From Azospirillum sp051124815 (GTDB taxonomy: Bacteria > Pseudomonadota > Alphaproteobacteria > Azospirillales > Azospirillaceae): a stretch of DNA of 64,000 nt. The notes below the pieces were generated by a model. It saw only the letters and a list, made by a program, of their open reading frames with translations, was not told the origin of the DNA and did not search any database. Positions 8,412 through 17,449 of the stretch are shown here, one piece after another. Every line of letters starts with the position of its first letter. Position 1 is the first letter of the stretch. The stretch covers positions 2,790,001-2,854,000 of the forward strand of contig NZ_CP118485.1 in NCBI RefSeq assembly GCF_051124815.1. The letters run 5' to 3'. The translations under genes and the position numbers were made by a program.

Positions 8412-9280
8412 TCCGGGTCGTCCTCCGCTTCGTCCTCATCCCACGGGTCTTCATCGTCCGGCTTGGCGCTTCGCTGGGCGGAGGCCGGTTCCCGCTCCAG
8501 CCGCTCGATCTGTTCGGGATGGGTGATCTCGATCATCGGGCCGTTGCGCAGTGTGATCCAGCCGCGCACGCGCACGCGGCGGCCCTCATAGGACAGCGGG
8601 TCGATGCCGGCGCGGGTGACCTCGCGCATCGCGGCGCGGCCGATATGGACGGTGACATCGCTGCGCCAGTCGGCGCCGAAATCCAGCCAGGTCTCGCCGC
8701 CGCCCTTGGAGACCGCCAGCACCACCCCCTCCACCAGCTGGAAGCTGTCGCGGTCGCGGGCGAGTTCGTCGGCGTCGGCGGCATCGCGCACGGCATAGAC
8801 CCGGCTGCGCCACAGCCCACGCCCGGCATCGCGCGCGGTAGTCTCGCCCGCCAGCAGCTCGGCGGCGTAGGCGCGGGCGTCGGGCCGGGTGTGGACCCGC
8901 GCCGTCCCGCGCACCAGCAGCGCCGACTGCAGCCACAGCCCATCCTCCCGCACCAGTTGGGCGAGCAGCCGGCCATGGCGGTCGACCGGCGCCGGCCCAT
9001 GCAGCAGGATGCGGCGGTTCAGCGCCAGATCGCTCAGCGCCCGGGTCGCGGCCTCCGCCAGCGGCCAGACGCGGCCGTCGGCGGGATTGGCGCTTCGCGG
9101 CGGCTTGGCTGCCTCGATGCCGGCCAGCCGGACCTGTCGGCCGTCCTCCAGTTCCAGCGTATCGCCGTCCAGCACGGCGGTGACCCGCAGCGGCTCAGCC
9201 GCGGCGGCACCGGCCAGCAGCAGCAGCCAGCCCAGAAGCGGCAAGGCCAAGCTCACAAGCGGAAGCGTGACATATCGCAT
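8408..9280 (-). CDS. Thermonuclease-like (SNase fold) exported protein, probably catalytically impaired
   Basis: Protein of 290 residues beginning MRYVTLPLVSLALPLLGWLL, a signal peptide. The staphylococcal-nuclease fold is seen in VLDGDTLELEDGRQVRLAGIEA and DRHGRLLAQL, which supply the substrate-binding Asp and both Arg positions. The segment normally reading D-[AT]-P-E reads E-A-A-K, so the catalytic glutamate appears to be lysine. The C-terminal half (about 190-265) looks like an OB-type domain and the tail is strongly acidic (DDEDPWDEDEAEDD). It overlaps the downstream cytochrome c gene by 4 nt. A binding or structural role is more likely than nuclease activity. Confidence 0.78.
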   Translation of the reverse strand: MRYVTLPLVSLALPLLGWLLLLAGAAAAEPLRVTAVLDGDTLELEDGRQVRLAGIEAAKPPRSANPADGRVWPLAEAATRALSDLALNRRILLHGPAPVDRHGRLLAQLVREDGLWLQSALLVRGTARVHTRPDARAYAAELLAGETTARDAGRGLWRSRVYAVRDAADADELARDRDSFQLVEGVVLAVSKGGGETWLDFGADWRSDVTVHIGRAAMREVTRAGIDPLSYEGRRVRVRGWITLRNGPMIEITHPEQIERLEREPASAQRSAKPDDEDPWDEDEAEDDPE

Positions 9281-9332
9281 CGGGAATGCCGTCCTTGCGG
9301 AACATCCGCCGCCGGGCGGGGTTCTGACCGGT

Positions 9333-10799
9333 ATGCCGACCCACGTCCCCTTCCGCAAGCCGTTCCGCATGGCGCTGGCCGCGATCTGGCTTGCCGCCAC
9401 TCCCGTCCTGGCTCCGACTTCCCAGGCCGGGCTGCTCGACAACGTCCTGTCGGGCGGCGACGAGGCGGCGCTCGGCGCGCAGGAGCATCCCAAAATCCTG
9501 GCCCAGTTCGGCGGGGCGGTGAAGGATGCCAGGCTGCAAGGCTATATCGACCGGCTCGGCCGCAAGCTCGCCGCGACCACCGAGCGGGCGCGCGAGCCCT
9601 GGACCTTCACCGTGCTGGACAGCGACGTGACCAACGCCTTCGCCCTGCCCGGCGGCTATGTCTATGTCACCCGCGGCCTGCTGGCGCTGGCGGAGGACGA
9701 GGCGGAGGTGGCCGGCGTGCTGGCGCACGAGATCGGCCATGTCACCGCCCACCATTCGGCGCAGCGCCAGACCCGGCAGACCATCGCCGGCATCCTTGCC
9801 GCCGGGGTCGGGCTGGTGTTCGGCAACGACACGCTGGCGCAGCTGGCCGGGCTGGGCGGTACCGCCGTGGTCGCCAGCTATTCCCGCGAGCAGGAGCTGG
9901 AGGCCGACCGTCTCGGTGTCGAGACCCTGCAGCGCACCGGCTACGACCCTTTCGCCATGGCGACCTTCCTGGAGACACTGCGGCGCGACAGCCAGTATGA
10001 GGGCCTGCGCGCCGGCAACAAGGGCGAGGGCGGCTTCGACTTCCTCGCCAGCCATCCGGCGACCGAGGAACGCGTGCGCATCGCCGCCGACCTCGCCCGC
10101 AAGATGCCGCAGGGCGGCGCCCGGCCGCGCGATCCTTACCTCGCGGCGGTCGACGGCATGATCTATGGCGACAGCCCGGAGAACGGCTATGTCCGCGGCC
10201 GGACCTTCGCCCACCCGCAGCTCGGCATCGCCTTCACCGTGCCGCAGGGCTATTCGCTGCTGAACGGCGCCGATCAGGTGGTCGCCAAGGGGAAGAACGG
10301 CACCGCCATGGCCTTCGACGGCGGATCGGCCGCCGGTGTCTCCGACCCGGTCGCCTTCCTGACCGGCGTCTGGGGCAAGGGGGCCAACCTGTCCAATGTC
10401 CAGCGCATCACCATCGGCGGCATGCCGGCGGCGACCGCCACCACCCGCGGCGAGTCCAACGGCGACAGCGCCGACATCCGGCTGGTGGCGATCCGCGCGC
10501 CGGACGGCAAGATGTACCGCTTCACCTTCCTGGCGCCGGTGGGAACGCTGGCTCGTTTCGATACCGATTTCCAGGCGGCGGCCAACAGTTTCCATCGCCT
10601 GACCGCCGAGGAGGCTGCCCGCTACCGCCCACGTCGCGTCCAGGTGGCGGCGGTGCGGCCGGGCGACAGCATCGACGGCTTCGTCCGCCGCATGCCGCAG
10701 GAGCCTTACGCCGAGGAATTGTTCCGGATCATCAACGACCTGCCGCCGGGAACGCCGCTGCAGCCCGGCCAGCGGGTGAAGGTGATTGTCGGCGAATAG
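9333..10799 (+). CDS. M48 family zinc metalloprotease with LysM-like C-terminus
   Basis: Secreted or membrane-associated protease of 488 residues. The N-terminal signal contains MALAAIWLAATPVLAPTSQA; the start at 9333 (MPTHVPFRK) gives a basic n-region. The zinc site is LAHEIGHVTAHH with H132, E133 and H136; the third ligand lies in SREQELEADRLG. This is the layout of BepA/YfgC- and LoiP-type periplasmic proteases that tend outer-membrane protein assembly. The last 50 residues (VRPGDSIDGFVRRM...LQPGQRVKVIVGE) resemble a LysM-like module. It is divergent from the nuclease-like gene across 52 nt. The chaperone/protease role is inferred from family. Confidence 0.88.
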   Translation: MPTHVPFRKPFRMALAAIWLAATPVLAPTSQAGLLDNVLSGGDEAALGAQEHPKILAQFGGAVKDARLQGYIDRLGRKLAATTERAREPWTFTVLDSDVTNAFALPGGYVYVTRGLLALAEDEAEVAGVLAHEIGHVTAHHSAQRQTRQTIAGILAAGVGLVFGNDTLAQLAGLGGTAVVASYSREQELEADRLGVETLQRTGYDPFAMATFLETLRRDSQYEGLRAGNKGEGGFDFLASHPATEERVRIAADLARKMPQGGARPRDPYLAAVDGMIYGDSPENGYVRGRTFAHPQLGIAFTVPQGYSLLNGADQVVAKGKNGTAMAFDGGSAAGVSDPVAFLTGVWGKGANLSNVQRITIGGMPAATATTRGESNGDSADIRLVAIRAPDGKMYRFTFLAPVGTLARFDTDFQAAANSFHRLTAEEAARYRPRRVQVAAVRPGDSIDGFVRRMPQEPYAEELFRIINDLPPGTPLQPGQRVKVIVGE

Positions 10800-10837
10800 A
10801 GCCTTGCCCGGCGTGAGCGTGGCCGCATGAAATCCGC

Positions 10838-12901
10838 GTAAGGATACAGCCCGGCGGGTTGCCGCCGGACGGACGGGCGGGTAGGCTGCCGCGCATGTCC
10901 GACACCCCGTCAGCGCGCGCTCAGATCGCACCGGCCGTTCCGGCAAAGGCTGCGAAGCCGGCGCAGAAGCCGAAGCCCGCCGGGCGCCGGCGGCTGCGGC
11001 TGCCCATCGCCGCGGTGCTGGTGGCGGGGTTCGGCTCCCTGATGCTGGCGGCGGTCGCCAGCGTGCTCGTCCTGGGTCTGGTCAGCGCCACCACCAACAC
11101 CTTCGCCCTGCTGAACGACAAGGCCGATCTGGCGCTGGCCGGGGTGGAGGTGCGGGTGCGCCACCAGCTCGACCCGGCGCGGGAGATGGCGCGCTTCGTC
11201 GCCGGGCTGGTGGAGCGGGGCGACCTGCGCACCGGCGACAGCACGGCGATGATCGACACGCTGCGCGGCGCGTTGGCCGGCGCGCCGGACGTCACCGGCC
11301 TCGCCTTCATCCGCCCCGACCTGACCGGGGTGCGCGTTGGCCGACTGAACGGCGAGCTGATCGCCGAGCCCTTCGACATGCAGGGCGAAAGCGACATTCC
11401 GCCGGAGGTTCTGGACGGTCCCAACCGCAGCGCCGCCAGCTGGGCCGAGCCGCGCTGGCTGAAGGAGGCGCAGAACAGCTTCGTCACCGTCTACCAGCCG
11501 GTGCGGCGCGACGGCCGCTATCTGGGGCAGGTGGCGGTCGGCGTCTCCTTGGGAGACCTGTCGCGCTTCCTGCAGGTCCTGTATGTGGAGCAGGGGCTGA
11601 ACGCCTTCGTGCTGTACGACCACAGCCATGTGCTGGCCCATCCGGCGCTGGTCGGTCGGAGCTTCGATTTCTCCGGCAAGCTCGACGGCCCGCCGCTGCC
11701 GCGCATCGATCAGGTCGACGACCCGGCTCTGGCGGCGCTCTGGTCCGGCGGCGTGCCGGTCCAGTCGCTGAAGAAGCGGGTGGAGGCACGCGGCGTGCGC
11801 GTTCTCGGCAGCGACTACACCTTCCTGACCCGCAAGATGGCGGGATACGGCCAGCAGGACTGGATCATCGGCATCGGCTATCGCGACGGCGAGATGGGGG
11901 TGGAGATCCGCCGGCTCTACGTCACCGGTGCCGTCGGCTTCGCCATCCTGCTGGTGTCGGTCGGGGTGGCGCTGCTGGTCGGGCGGCGGATCAGCCGGCA
12001 GGTGGCGCGGCTGGCCGAGGCCGCCGACCGCGTCCGCGCCTTCGAATTCCGCGCCATCCCCGACCTGCCGGATTCCCGCCTGCGCGAGATGGCGCGGGCC
12101 GCCGCCGCCTTCAACGCCATGATCGCCGGCCTGCGCTGGTTCGAAACCTATGTTCCGAAGGCGCTGGTCCTGCGCCTGATGCGCCAGCGCGAGACCGAGG
12201 GCGGGCTCGATTCCGTACAGCGCGAGGTGACGGTGATGTTCACCGACATCCGCGGCTTCTCGCGCATGGCCGAGCATATGGCCGCCGCCGACACCGCCGC
12301 CCTGCTGAACGAGCATTTCACCCTGCTCGCCGCCTGCATCGAGGCGGAGGGCGGCACGGTGGACAAGTTCATCGGCGATTCCCTGATGGCCTTCTGGGGC
12401 GCGCCGGAGGCGCAGGAGGACCATGCCGTCCGTGCGCTGCGCGCCGCGCTGGCGATCCACCACGCCATCCGCGCCGACAACCGCCGCCGGGTCGCCGCCG
12501 GCCGGGCGCCGATCCATGTCCGCGTCGGGCTGCACAGCGGCCCGGTGGTGGTGGGCAACATCGGCTCCGACAGCCGGATCAACTACACCATCGTCGGCGA
12601 CACCGTGAACGTCGCCGCCCGCATCGAGGAGCTGTCGGCCGCCCTCCAGGGCGAGGCCGAGGTCATCGTGCTGACCAGCGGCGTCACCGCCGCCAAGGGC
12701 AAGGACGCCGTCCCGCTGGTCCGCCAGGGCGGCCGGTCGCTGCGCGGTCGCACCGGCATGACCGAACTCTGGCGTCTGGTGCTGGAGGAAGAGAAGAAGG
12801 CCGCACCGCCGGCGGGGGAGAAGGCGATGCCATCTCTCCCCCTCCCTTCCCTTCCCGATGCGGGAGAAGGCGCGAAGCCGGCATTCGCAGGTAAGGATAC
12901 A
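10838..12901. repeat. Pair of 11-bp direct repeats bracketing the cyclase gene
   Basis: GTAAGGATACA occurs at 10838-10848, upstream of the cyclase gene, and again at 12891-12901, inside its last codons; the next bases are also similar (GCCC and CCC). The coordinates here span both copies. It could be a trace of an insertion or coincidence. Confidence 0.4.
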
Positions 12902-12907
12902 CCCTAA
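10895..12907 (+). CDS. Membrane adenylate/guanylate cyclase with extracytoplasmic Cache sensor
   Basis: Class III nucleotide cyclase of 670 residues from MSDTPSARAQ; an ATG 36 nt upstream is possible. A Lys/Ala/Pro-rich cytoplasmic leader precedes membrane segment 1 (about 35-60). The periplasmic part (about 75-330) has dCache-like features, membrane segment 2 lies at about 340-365, and a HAMP linker follows. The catalytic domain contains VTVMFTDIRGFSRMAEHM, DKFIGDSLMAFWGAPE and VGLHSGPVVVGNIGS, so both metal-binding Asp positions are present. The last 45 residues (KAMPSLPLPSLPDAGEG) are low-complexity and look like translated C/G-rich intergenic repeat. Ligand and cAMP/cGMP preference cannot be read here. 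Confidence 0.87.
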   Translation: MSDTPSARAQIAPAVPAKAAKPAQKPKPAGRRRLRLPIAAVLVAGFGSLMLAAVASVLVLGLVSATTNTFALLNDKADLALAGVEVRVRHQLDPAREMARFVAGLVERGDLRTGDSTAMIDTLRGALAGAPDVTGLAFIRPDLTGVRVGRLNGELIAEPFDMQGESDIPPEVLDGPNRSAASWAEPRWLKEAQNSFVTVYQPVRRDGRYLGQVAVGVSLGDLSRFLQVLYVEQGLNAFVLYDHSHVLAHPALVGRSFDFSGKLDGPPLPRIDQVDDPALAALWSGGVPVQSLKKRVEARGVRVLGSDYTFLTRKMAGYGQQDWIIGIGYRDGEMGVEIRRLYVTGAVGFAILLVSVGVALLVGRRISRQVARLAEAADRVRAFEFRAIPDLPDSRLREMARAAAAFNAMIAGLRWFETYVPKALVLRLMRQRETEGGLDSVQREVTVMFTDIRGFSRMAEHMAAADTAALLNEHFTLLAACIEAEGGTVDKFIGDSLMAFWGAPEAQEDHAVRALRAALAIHHAIRADNRRRVAAGRAPIHVRVGLHSGPVVVGNIGSDSRINYTIVGDTVNVAARIEELSAALQGEAEVIVLTSGVTAAKGKDAVPLVRQGGRSLRGRTGMTELWRLVLEEEKKAAPPAGEKAMPSLPLPSLPDAGEGAKPAFAGKDTP

Positions 12908-12971
12908 ATCTGGTCGGCACTTCCAGCTAACTCACTGATAAAGCTGGAACATCCCCTCGCCCATCCTTACG

Positions 12972-14843
12972 TCAACGCCAGCCGCGGCGGCCACCGCGAC
13001 GGTCGTCCTCGTCGAACAGTTCGGCCAGCTTGTTCATCATCGTGCCGCCCAACTGCTCCGCGTCGACGATGGTCACGGCGCGGCGGTAGTAGCGGGTCAC
13101 GTCGTGGCCGATGCCGATCGCCACCAGTTCCACCGGGGACCGGGTCTCGATCTGCTCGATGGTCTGGCGCAGATGGCGCTCCAGGTAATTGCCGGCATTC
13201 ACAGACAGGGTGGAGTCGTCCACCGGCGCGCCGTCGGAGATCACCATCAGGATGCGGCGCTGTTCCGGCCGGCCGAGCAGCCGGTTGTGCGCCCATTGCA
13301 GCGCCTCGCCGTCGATATTCTCCTTCAGGATGCCTTCGCGCAGCATCAGCCCCAGATTCTTGCGGGCGCGGCGCCACGGCATGTCGGCCGCCTTGTAGAC
13401 GATGTGGCGCAGGTCGTTCAGCCGGCCGGGATGCGCCGGCTTGCCGGCGGCGACCCAGGCCTCGCGCGCCTGTCCGCCCTTCCAGGCGCGGGTGGTGAAG
13501 CCCAGCACCTCCACCTTCACCGCGCAGCGCTCCAGCGTGCGGGCGAGGATGTCGGCGCTCATCGCGGCGATGGAGATCGGCCGGCCGCGCATCGAGCCGG
13601 AATTGTCGATCAGCAGCGACACCACCGTGTCGCGGAAGTCCATCTCCTTCTCCGCCTTGAAGGAGAGCGGCAGGACCGGGTTGGCGACGACGCGGGCCAG
13701 CCGGGCGGCGTCGAGGATGCCCTCCTCCAGGTCGAAGTTCCACGAGCGCTGCTGCTTGGCCATCAGGCGGCGCTGCAGCCGGTTCGCCAGCTTGGAGATC
13801 ACGCCCTGCAGATGCTGCAGCTGCTGGTCCAGCAGGTGGCGCAGCCGTTCCAGTTCCGCCGGGTCGCAGAGGTCGGCGGCGTCGACCACCTCGTCATACT
13901 GGGTGGTGTAGGCCTTGTAGGCGTTGGGATCGGGCTCGTTGCGGCGGTTGACGTCGTTGCGCCAGGGCTGGCCGGGGCCGGCGGGCTCCTCCGCCCCCTC
14001 GCCCTCGCCCATCTCCATGTCGCCTTCCTCGCCGGCGCCCTCCTCGGCGCTTTCGCCGGCCTCCGACGAATCCTGCATGTCCGACGACGCCATGGATTCG
14101 GAGTCCGACTGGTCCTCGTCCTGGCCGCGGGTCTGGCCGTGCTGGGGCGACTCCTCGTCTTCGGAGGACTGGGTCTGCTGGTCCTCCTCCTCTTCCTGGT
14201 CGGCTTCCTGCCCGACTTCCATGTCGAGATCGGCCAGCAGGCGGCGGACGGCCTTGGCGTAGGCCTCCTGGTCGCCGGCATAGTTGGCCAGCCCCTTCAT
14301 GTCCCGGCCCAGCCGCTCCTCGATCCAGGGGCGCCAGAGGTCGACGGCATGGGCGGCGGCGGGCGGCGGCGGCGCGCCGGTCATCGCCTCGCGCGCCATC
14401 AGCCGCAGCGCTTCGGACAGCGGAACCTGCCCGCGGTCCTCGACACGGTCGAGGCCCTGGCGGGTGTAGCGGTCGTCCAGCGCCGCTTCCAGGTTATGGG
14501 CAACGCCGGCCATGTCGCGGCTGCCCAGCGCCTCGCAGCGTGCCTGCTCCATCGCGTCGTAGGCCTGGCGCGCGGCATCGCCCAGCGGCATGCGGTGGGC
14601 ATGAACGGTGGCGTCGTGATAGCGCAGCCGCAGCGCAACGGCGTCTGCCGCCCCGCGCAGCTTGGCGACCTCGACCGGATTCAGGTCGCGCGCCGGCAGC
14701 GGCACCCGCACCCGCTGGCCCGACAGGCCCGGCGGATCGGACGAAAAGCCCACCTGCACCTCCGCCCGCCGGGACATGGCGCGCACCGTGGCGGTGGTTG
14801 ACCGCTTGAAGGCTTCGACGGGGGTGTCGTTCTGGGTGGTCAT
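12972..14843 (-). CDS. cobT: Aerobic cobaltochelatase subunit CobT
   Basis: Subunit of the aerobic cobaltochelatase (CobN-CobS-CobT) that inserts Co2+ into hydrogenobyrinic acid a,c-diamide during cobalamin synthesis. Length 623 is typical. The N-terminal half is helical. The middle (about 215-300) is a very acidic linker of Asp, Glu, Gln and Ser. The C-terminal VWA domain has the MIDAS motif DNSGS (D413). CobT pairs with the AAA+ ATPase CobS encoded just upstream (cobS to cobT, 199-nt gap) to form a chelatase motor resembling BchI-BchD. No cobN lies in this window. No riboswitch is seen ahead of cobS. Confidence 0.95.
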   Translation of the reverse strand: MTTQNDTPVEAFKRSTTATVRAMSRRAEVQVGFSSDPPGLSGQRVRVPLPARDLNPVEVAKLRGAADAVALRLRYHDATVHAHRMPLGDAARQAYDAMEQARCEALGSRDMAGVAHNLEAALDDRYTRQGLDRVEDRGQVPLSEALRLMAREAMTGAPPPPAAAHAVDLWRPWIEERLGRDMKGLANYAGDQEAYAKAVRRLLADLDMEVGQEADQEEEEDQQTQSSEDEESPQHGQTRGQDEDQSDSESMASSDMQDSSEAGESAEEGAGEEGDMEMGEGEGAEEPAGPGQPWRNDVNRRNEPDPNAYKAYTTQYDEVVDAADLCDPAELERLRHLLDQQLQHLQGVISKLANRLQRRLMAKQQRSWNFDLEEGILDAARLARVVANPVLPLSFKAEKEMDFRDTVVSLLIDNSGSMRGRPISIAAMSADILARTLERCAVKVEVLGFTTRAWKGGQAREAWVAAGKPAHPGRLNDLRHIVYKAADMPWRRARKNLGLMLREGILKENIDGEALQWAHNRLLGRPEQRRILMVISDGAPVDDSTLSVNAGNYLERHLRQTIEQIETRSPVELVAIGIGHDVTRYYRRAVTIVDAEQLGGTMMNKLAELFDEDDRRGGRRGWR

Positions 14844-15042
14844 CGCGGGGGCGTCTTCGTTCTTGGGAGAGTTACGGCGCGGTGGGCAGGATCGACACCG
14901 AGCAGGGCATGGCTCTTACGGACATGCCGGGACGTGAACCGCTGATCAAGCTCTTGCCCGGAAATGCCGCCCGTCCCGATCCATGTGAATCCTTGTGTGC
15001 TGCGCCCCGACTTCACCGAAGATCAGGGCACAGCACGGACAC

Positions 15043-16047
15043 TCACACGAGGTTCGCCTGGACCCCCGTCTCCGGCAGTTCGACGCCGAAGCAGCGCTGG
15101 TAGTATTCGGCCACCGTCGGCCGCTCCACCTCGTCGCACTTGTTGAGGAAGGTGATGCGGAAGGCGAAGGCGACGTCGTTGAAGATCTTCGCGTTCTCGG
15201 CCCAGGTGATGACCGTGCGCGGGCTCATGACGGTGGAGATGTCGCCGTTGATGAAGCCGGCGCGGGTCAGGTCGGCCAGCCGCACCATCGACGCCACCGT
15301 GTCACGGCCCTTGGCGTCGTCATAGGACGCGACCTTGGCCTGGACGATCTTCACCTCGGCATCGACCGGCAGATAGTTCAGCGTCGCCACGATGTTCCAG
15401 CGGTCCATCTGGCCCTGGTTGATCTGCTGCGTGCCGTGATAGAGGCCGGTGGTGTCGCCGAGACCCACGGTGTTCGCGGTGGCGAACAGGCGGAAGGCCG
15501 GGTGCGGACGGATGACGCGGTTCTGGTCGAGCAGCGTCAGCTTGCCCTCCACCTCCAGCACGCGCTGGATCACGAACATCACGTCGGGACGGCCGGCGTC
15601 ATATTCGTCGAACACCAGGGCGCACGCATGCTGCAGCGCCCAGGGCAGGATGCCCTCGCGGTATTCGGTGACCTGCACGCCGTCGCGCAGCACGATCGCG
15701 TCCTTGCCCATCAGGTCGATGCGGCTGATGTGGCTGTCCAGGTTGACGCGGATGCAGGGCCAGTTCAGCCGGGCCGCGACCTGTTCGATGTGGGTCGACT
15801 TGCCGGTGCCGTGATAGCCCTGGACCATGACGCGGCGGTTGTAGGCAAAGCCGGCGAGGATGGCCAGCGTCGTGTCCCGGTCGAACCGGTAGGCGCTGTC
15901 GAGGTCGGGGACATGCTCCGAGCGCTGGCTGAAGGCCGGCACCTGCATGTCGCTGTCGATGCCGAAGACCTCGCGCACCGAGACCGTCGTGTCGGGTTTG
16001 TGGTCGAACAGGGCCGAGCTGGCCTGGGTCGCTCCTTGGGAAGCCAT
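15043..16047 (-). CDS. cobS: Aerobic cobaltochelatase subunit CobS (AAA+ ATPase)
   Basis: ATPase subunit of cobaltochelatase, 334 residues, matching the family. The Walker A motif GYHGTGKS spans residues 77-84 (K83) and Walker B is ALVFDEYD. The segment following, with FRLFATANTVGLGDTTGLYHGT, carries the sensor-1 Asn of MoxR/CobS-type AAA+ proteins. The gene is the first of the cobS-cobT pair and lies 74 nt downstream of the J-domain gene on the same strand, an order common in alphaproteobacteria. Some CobS proteins act with other VWA partners, but adjacency to cobT supports the cobalamin role. Confidence 0.95.
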   Translation of the reverse strand: MASQGATQASSALFDHKPDTTVSVREVFGIDSDMQVPAFSQRSEHVPDLDSAYRFDRDTTLAILAGFAYNRRVMVQGYHGTGKSTHIEQVAARLNWPCIRVNLDSHISRIDLMGKDAIVLRDGVQVTEYREGILPWALQHACALVFDEYDAGRPDVMFVIQRVLEVEGKLTLLDQNRVIRPHPAFRLFATANTVGLGDTTGLYHGTQQINQGQMDRWNIVATLNYLPVDAEVKIVQAKVASYDDAKGRDTVASMVRLADLTRAGFINGDISTVMSPRTVITWAENAKIFNDVAFAFRITFLNKCDEVERPTVAEYYQRCFGVELPETGVQANLV

Positions 16048-16121
16048 GGGTGGTTTCTTACGTTCCAGCGAGTGTCGGTTGTCCGGCGGCCGCGGGATCG
16101 ACCCGGCCCGCCAACGGGGTT

Positions 16122-16706
16122 TCAGGCAGCATAACAGGCTTTCAGCGTATTGTAGGCCTGATTGATTTCTTTCAGGCGTTCTTCCGCAGCCTTGTCGCCG
16201 CCGTTGGCATCGGGATGATGCTTTTTCGCAAGCTCCCGATAGCGTGCCTTGATCCGTGTGAAGTCCACGGGCGGCGTCAATTCCAGGACCGCCAGCGCCT
16301 TTTCCTCGTCGGTGCGGGCGTGGTGGCGCCGGTGCGCCTTTTCCTCATCCTTCGTCTTGCCGGCTTCGTGGCCGAATTCGAAACTGAAGCCGTTGACCAC
16401 GCGCTCGCGGATGAAGCGCTCCTGCGTCGCCCATTTGCCGAGAGGCCAGCTCGGCCGCTGCCAGGTGGTGTCGCGCCGCACCTCCGCCTCGATCTGGTCG
16501 GTCGACATGCCGGCGTAGTAATCCCAGGCGCGGTTGTATTCCCGGACATGGTCCAGGCAGAACCACCAGTACTCGTTGAGACTGCTGCGGCTTTTCGGCG
16601 CACGGTATTCGCCCGCGGCGACGCACTCGGGGTGGTCGCACACACGGGCGGCCGCACGCGGAGCGGCGTAGCTGTCGTAACTGGAGCGGGTGCGGTTCCT
16701 GGTCAT
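16122..16706 (-). CDS. J-domain (DnaJ-like) protein with N-terminal Cys/His module
   Basis: J-domain co-chaperone-like protein of 194 residues starting MTRNRTRSSYD; longer upstream reading is possible but low-complexity. The J-domain is at the C-terminus (about 135-194) with the HPD tripeptide at 164-166 (KKHHPDANGGD), required to stimulate DnaK ATPase. The N-terminal part has CDHPECVAAGEY and WWFCLDHVREYNRAW, a possible Cys/His zinc-binding module. This architecture is common in alphaproteobacteria next to cobS and bolA. It is divergent from bolA across about 210 nt. Confidence 0.88.
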   Translation of the reverse strand: MTRNRTRSSYDSYAAPRAAARVCDHPECVAAGEYRAPKSRSSLNEYWWFCLDHVREYNRAWDYYAGMSTDQIEAEVRRDTTWQRPSWPLGKWATQERFIRERVVNGFSFEFGHEAGKTKDEEKAHRRHHARTDEEKALAVLELTPPVDFTRIKARYRELAKKHHPDANGGDKAAEERLKEINQAYNTLKACYAA

Positions 16707-16917
16707 CGGCCAAGTATGGGAAGAGCCGATGGCTCTGGCAAGCGCGCCGAATCGGGCTTCCGTCATCCGCAATCCGCGGGACGTTGCGCTTGACAGGCGC
16801 TTGACAGAAGCGGGGCTCGCACCCTCTCCTGGCTCGCGGCGCGGCCGTCGGGAACCGCTTCCCAGGCGCCGCTCGTCCCACGCATTCCCGACCAGTGCCC
16901 AGACATCAGGACCCGCC

Positions 16918-17193
16918 ATGGAATACGCCACCCGTATCCGCGAAAAGCTGACCGCCGGACTGGCCCCGGACCGGCTCGAGGTCGTCGACGACAGCGCCCG
17001 TCATGCCGGCCATGCCGGGGCGGACGCCGCCGGGGAGACCCATTTCCACGTCACCGTCGTTTCCGCCGCCTTCGCCGGCAAGTCGCGGGTGGAGCGCCAG
17101 CGGATGGTCTACGCCCTGCTGGCCGACGAACTGCGCGAGCGTGTGCATGCGCTGGGCCTGACCACCAACGCCCCGGGCGAAGCCGGGGCCTGA
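16918..17193 (+). CDS. BolA family protein
   Basis: Small protein of 91 residues with the BolA fold: an amphipathic N-terminal helix, the GETHFHVTVVSAAFAGKS strand-loop, and the helix with the VERQRMVYALLADEL motif. BolA proteins partner monothiol glutaredoxins in Fe-S trafficking and affect morphology in stress. His residues at HFH and near the C-terminus (ERVHALGL) fit the cluster ligands of the family. The start MEYATRIREKL sits just after ACCCGCC with no strong Shine-Dalgarno. Divergent from the J-domain gene. Confidence 0.9.
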   Translation: MEYATRIREKLTAGLAPDRLEVVDDSARHAGHAGADAAGETHFHVTVVSAAFAGKSRVERQRMVYALLADELRERVHALGLTTNAPGEAGA

Positions 17194-17285
17194 CCTTACC
17201 CAAGGGATCCGCCGCGGTCACGGATCGACCGTTCGCACGCTCAAAGTAATGGGCGGACGGACGGCGGAAATAGCATACATATGGA

Positions 17286-17384
17286 TGCAACCAAGAGTCG
17301 ATTTTAGGAAATCTTGTAAGAACGAAAGACGCTAGCGTGGTTGCAATTCCCGCCGCGTTTAGTAAAGTGCCAGATATGCAACCA
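17286..17384. promoter_or_regulatory. Three TGCAACCA motifs in the promoter of the RHH gene
   Basis: The octamer TGCAACCA occurs at 17286-17293 and 17377-17384, and in inverted orientation (TGGTTGCA) at 17338-17345. The middle copy overlaps a candidate -35 and the last lies just after the -10. Such iterated sites before a DNA-binding protein gene suggest autoregulation; no binding evidence exists. Confidence 0.45.
17341..17368 (+). promoter_or_regulatory. Candidate sigma-70 promoter for the RHH gene
   Basis: TTGCAA (17341-17346), 16-nt spacer, TAAAGT (17363-17368); four of six consensus bases in each box. It lies about 80 nt upstream of the chosen start codon. Confidence 0.4.
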
Positions 17385-17449
17385 TTTATCGCGCCGTGGC
17401 GGACACAAACTTCGCATGTCCGCCGGCGGCTTCGTGGAAGGGGCTGCGG

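Noticed and set aside
16048..16121. Possible cobalamin riboswitch upstream of cobS
   Set aside because: The gap is only 74 nt and lacks the conserved B12-box.
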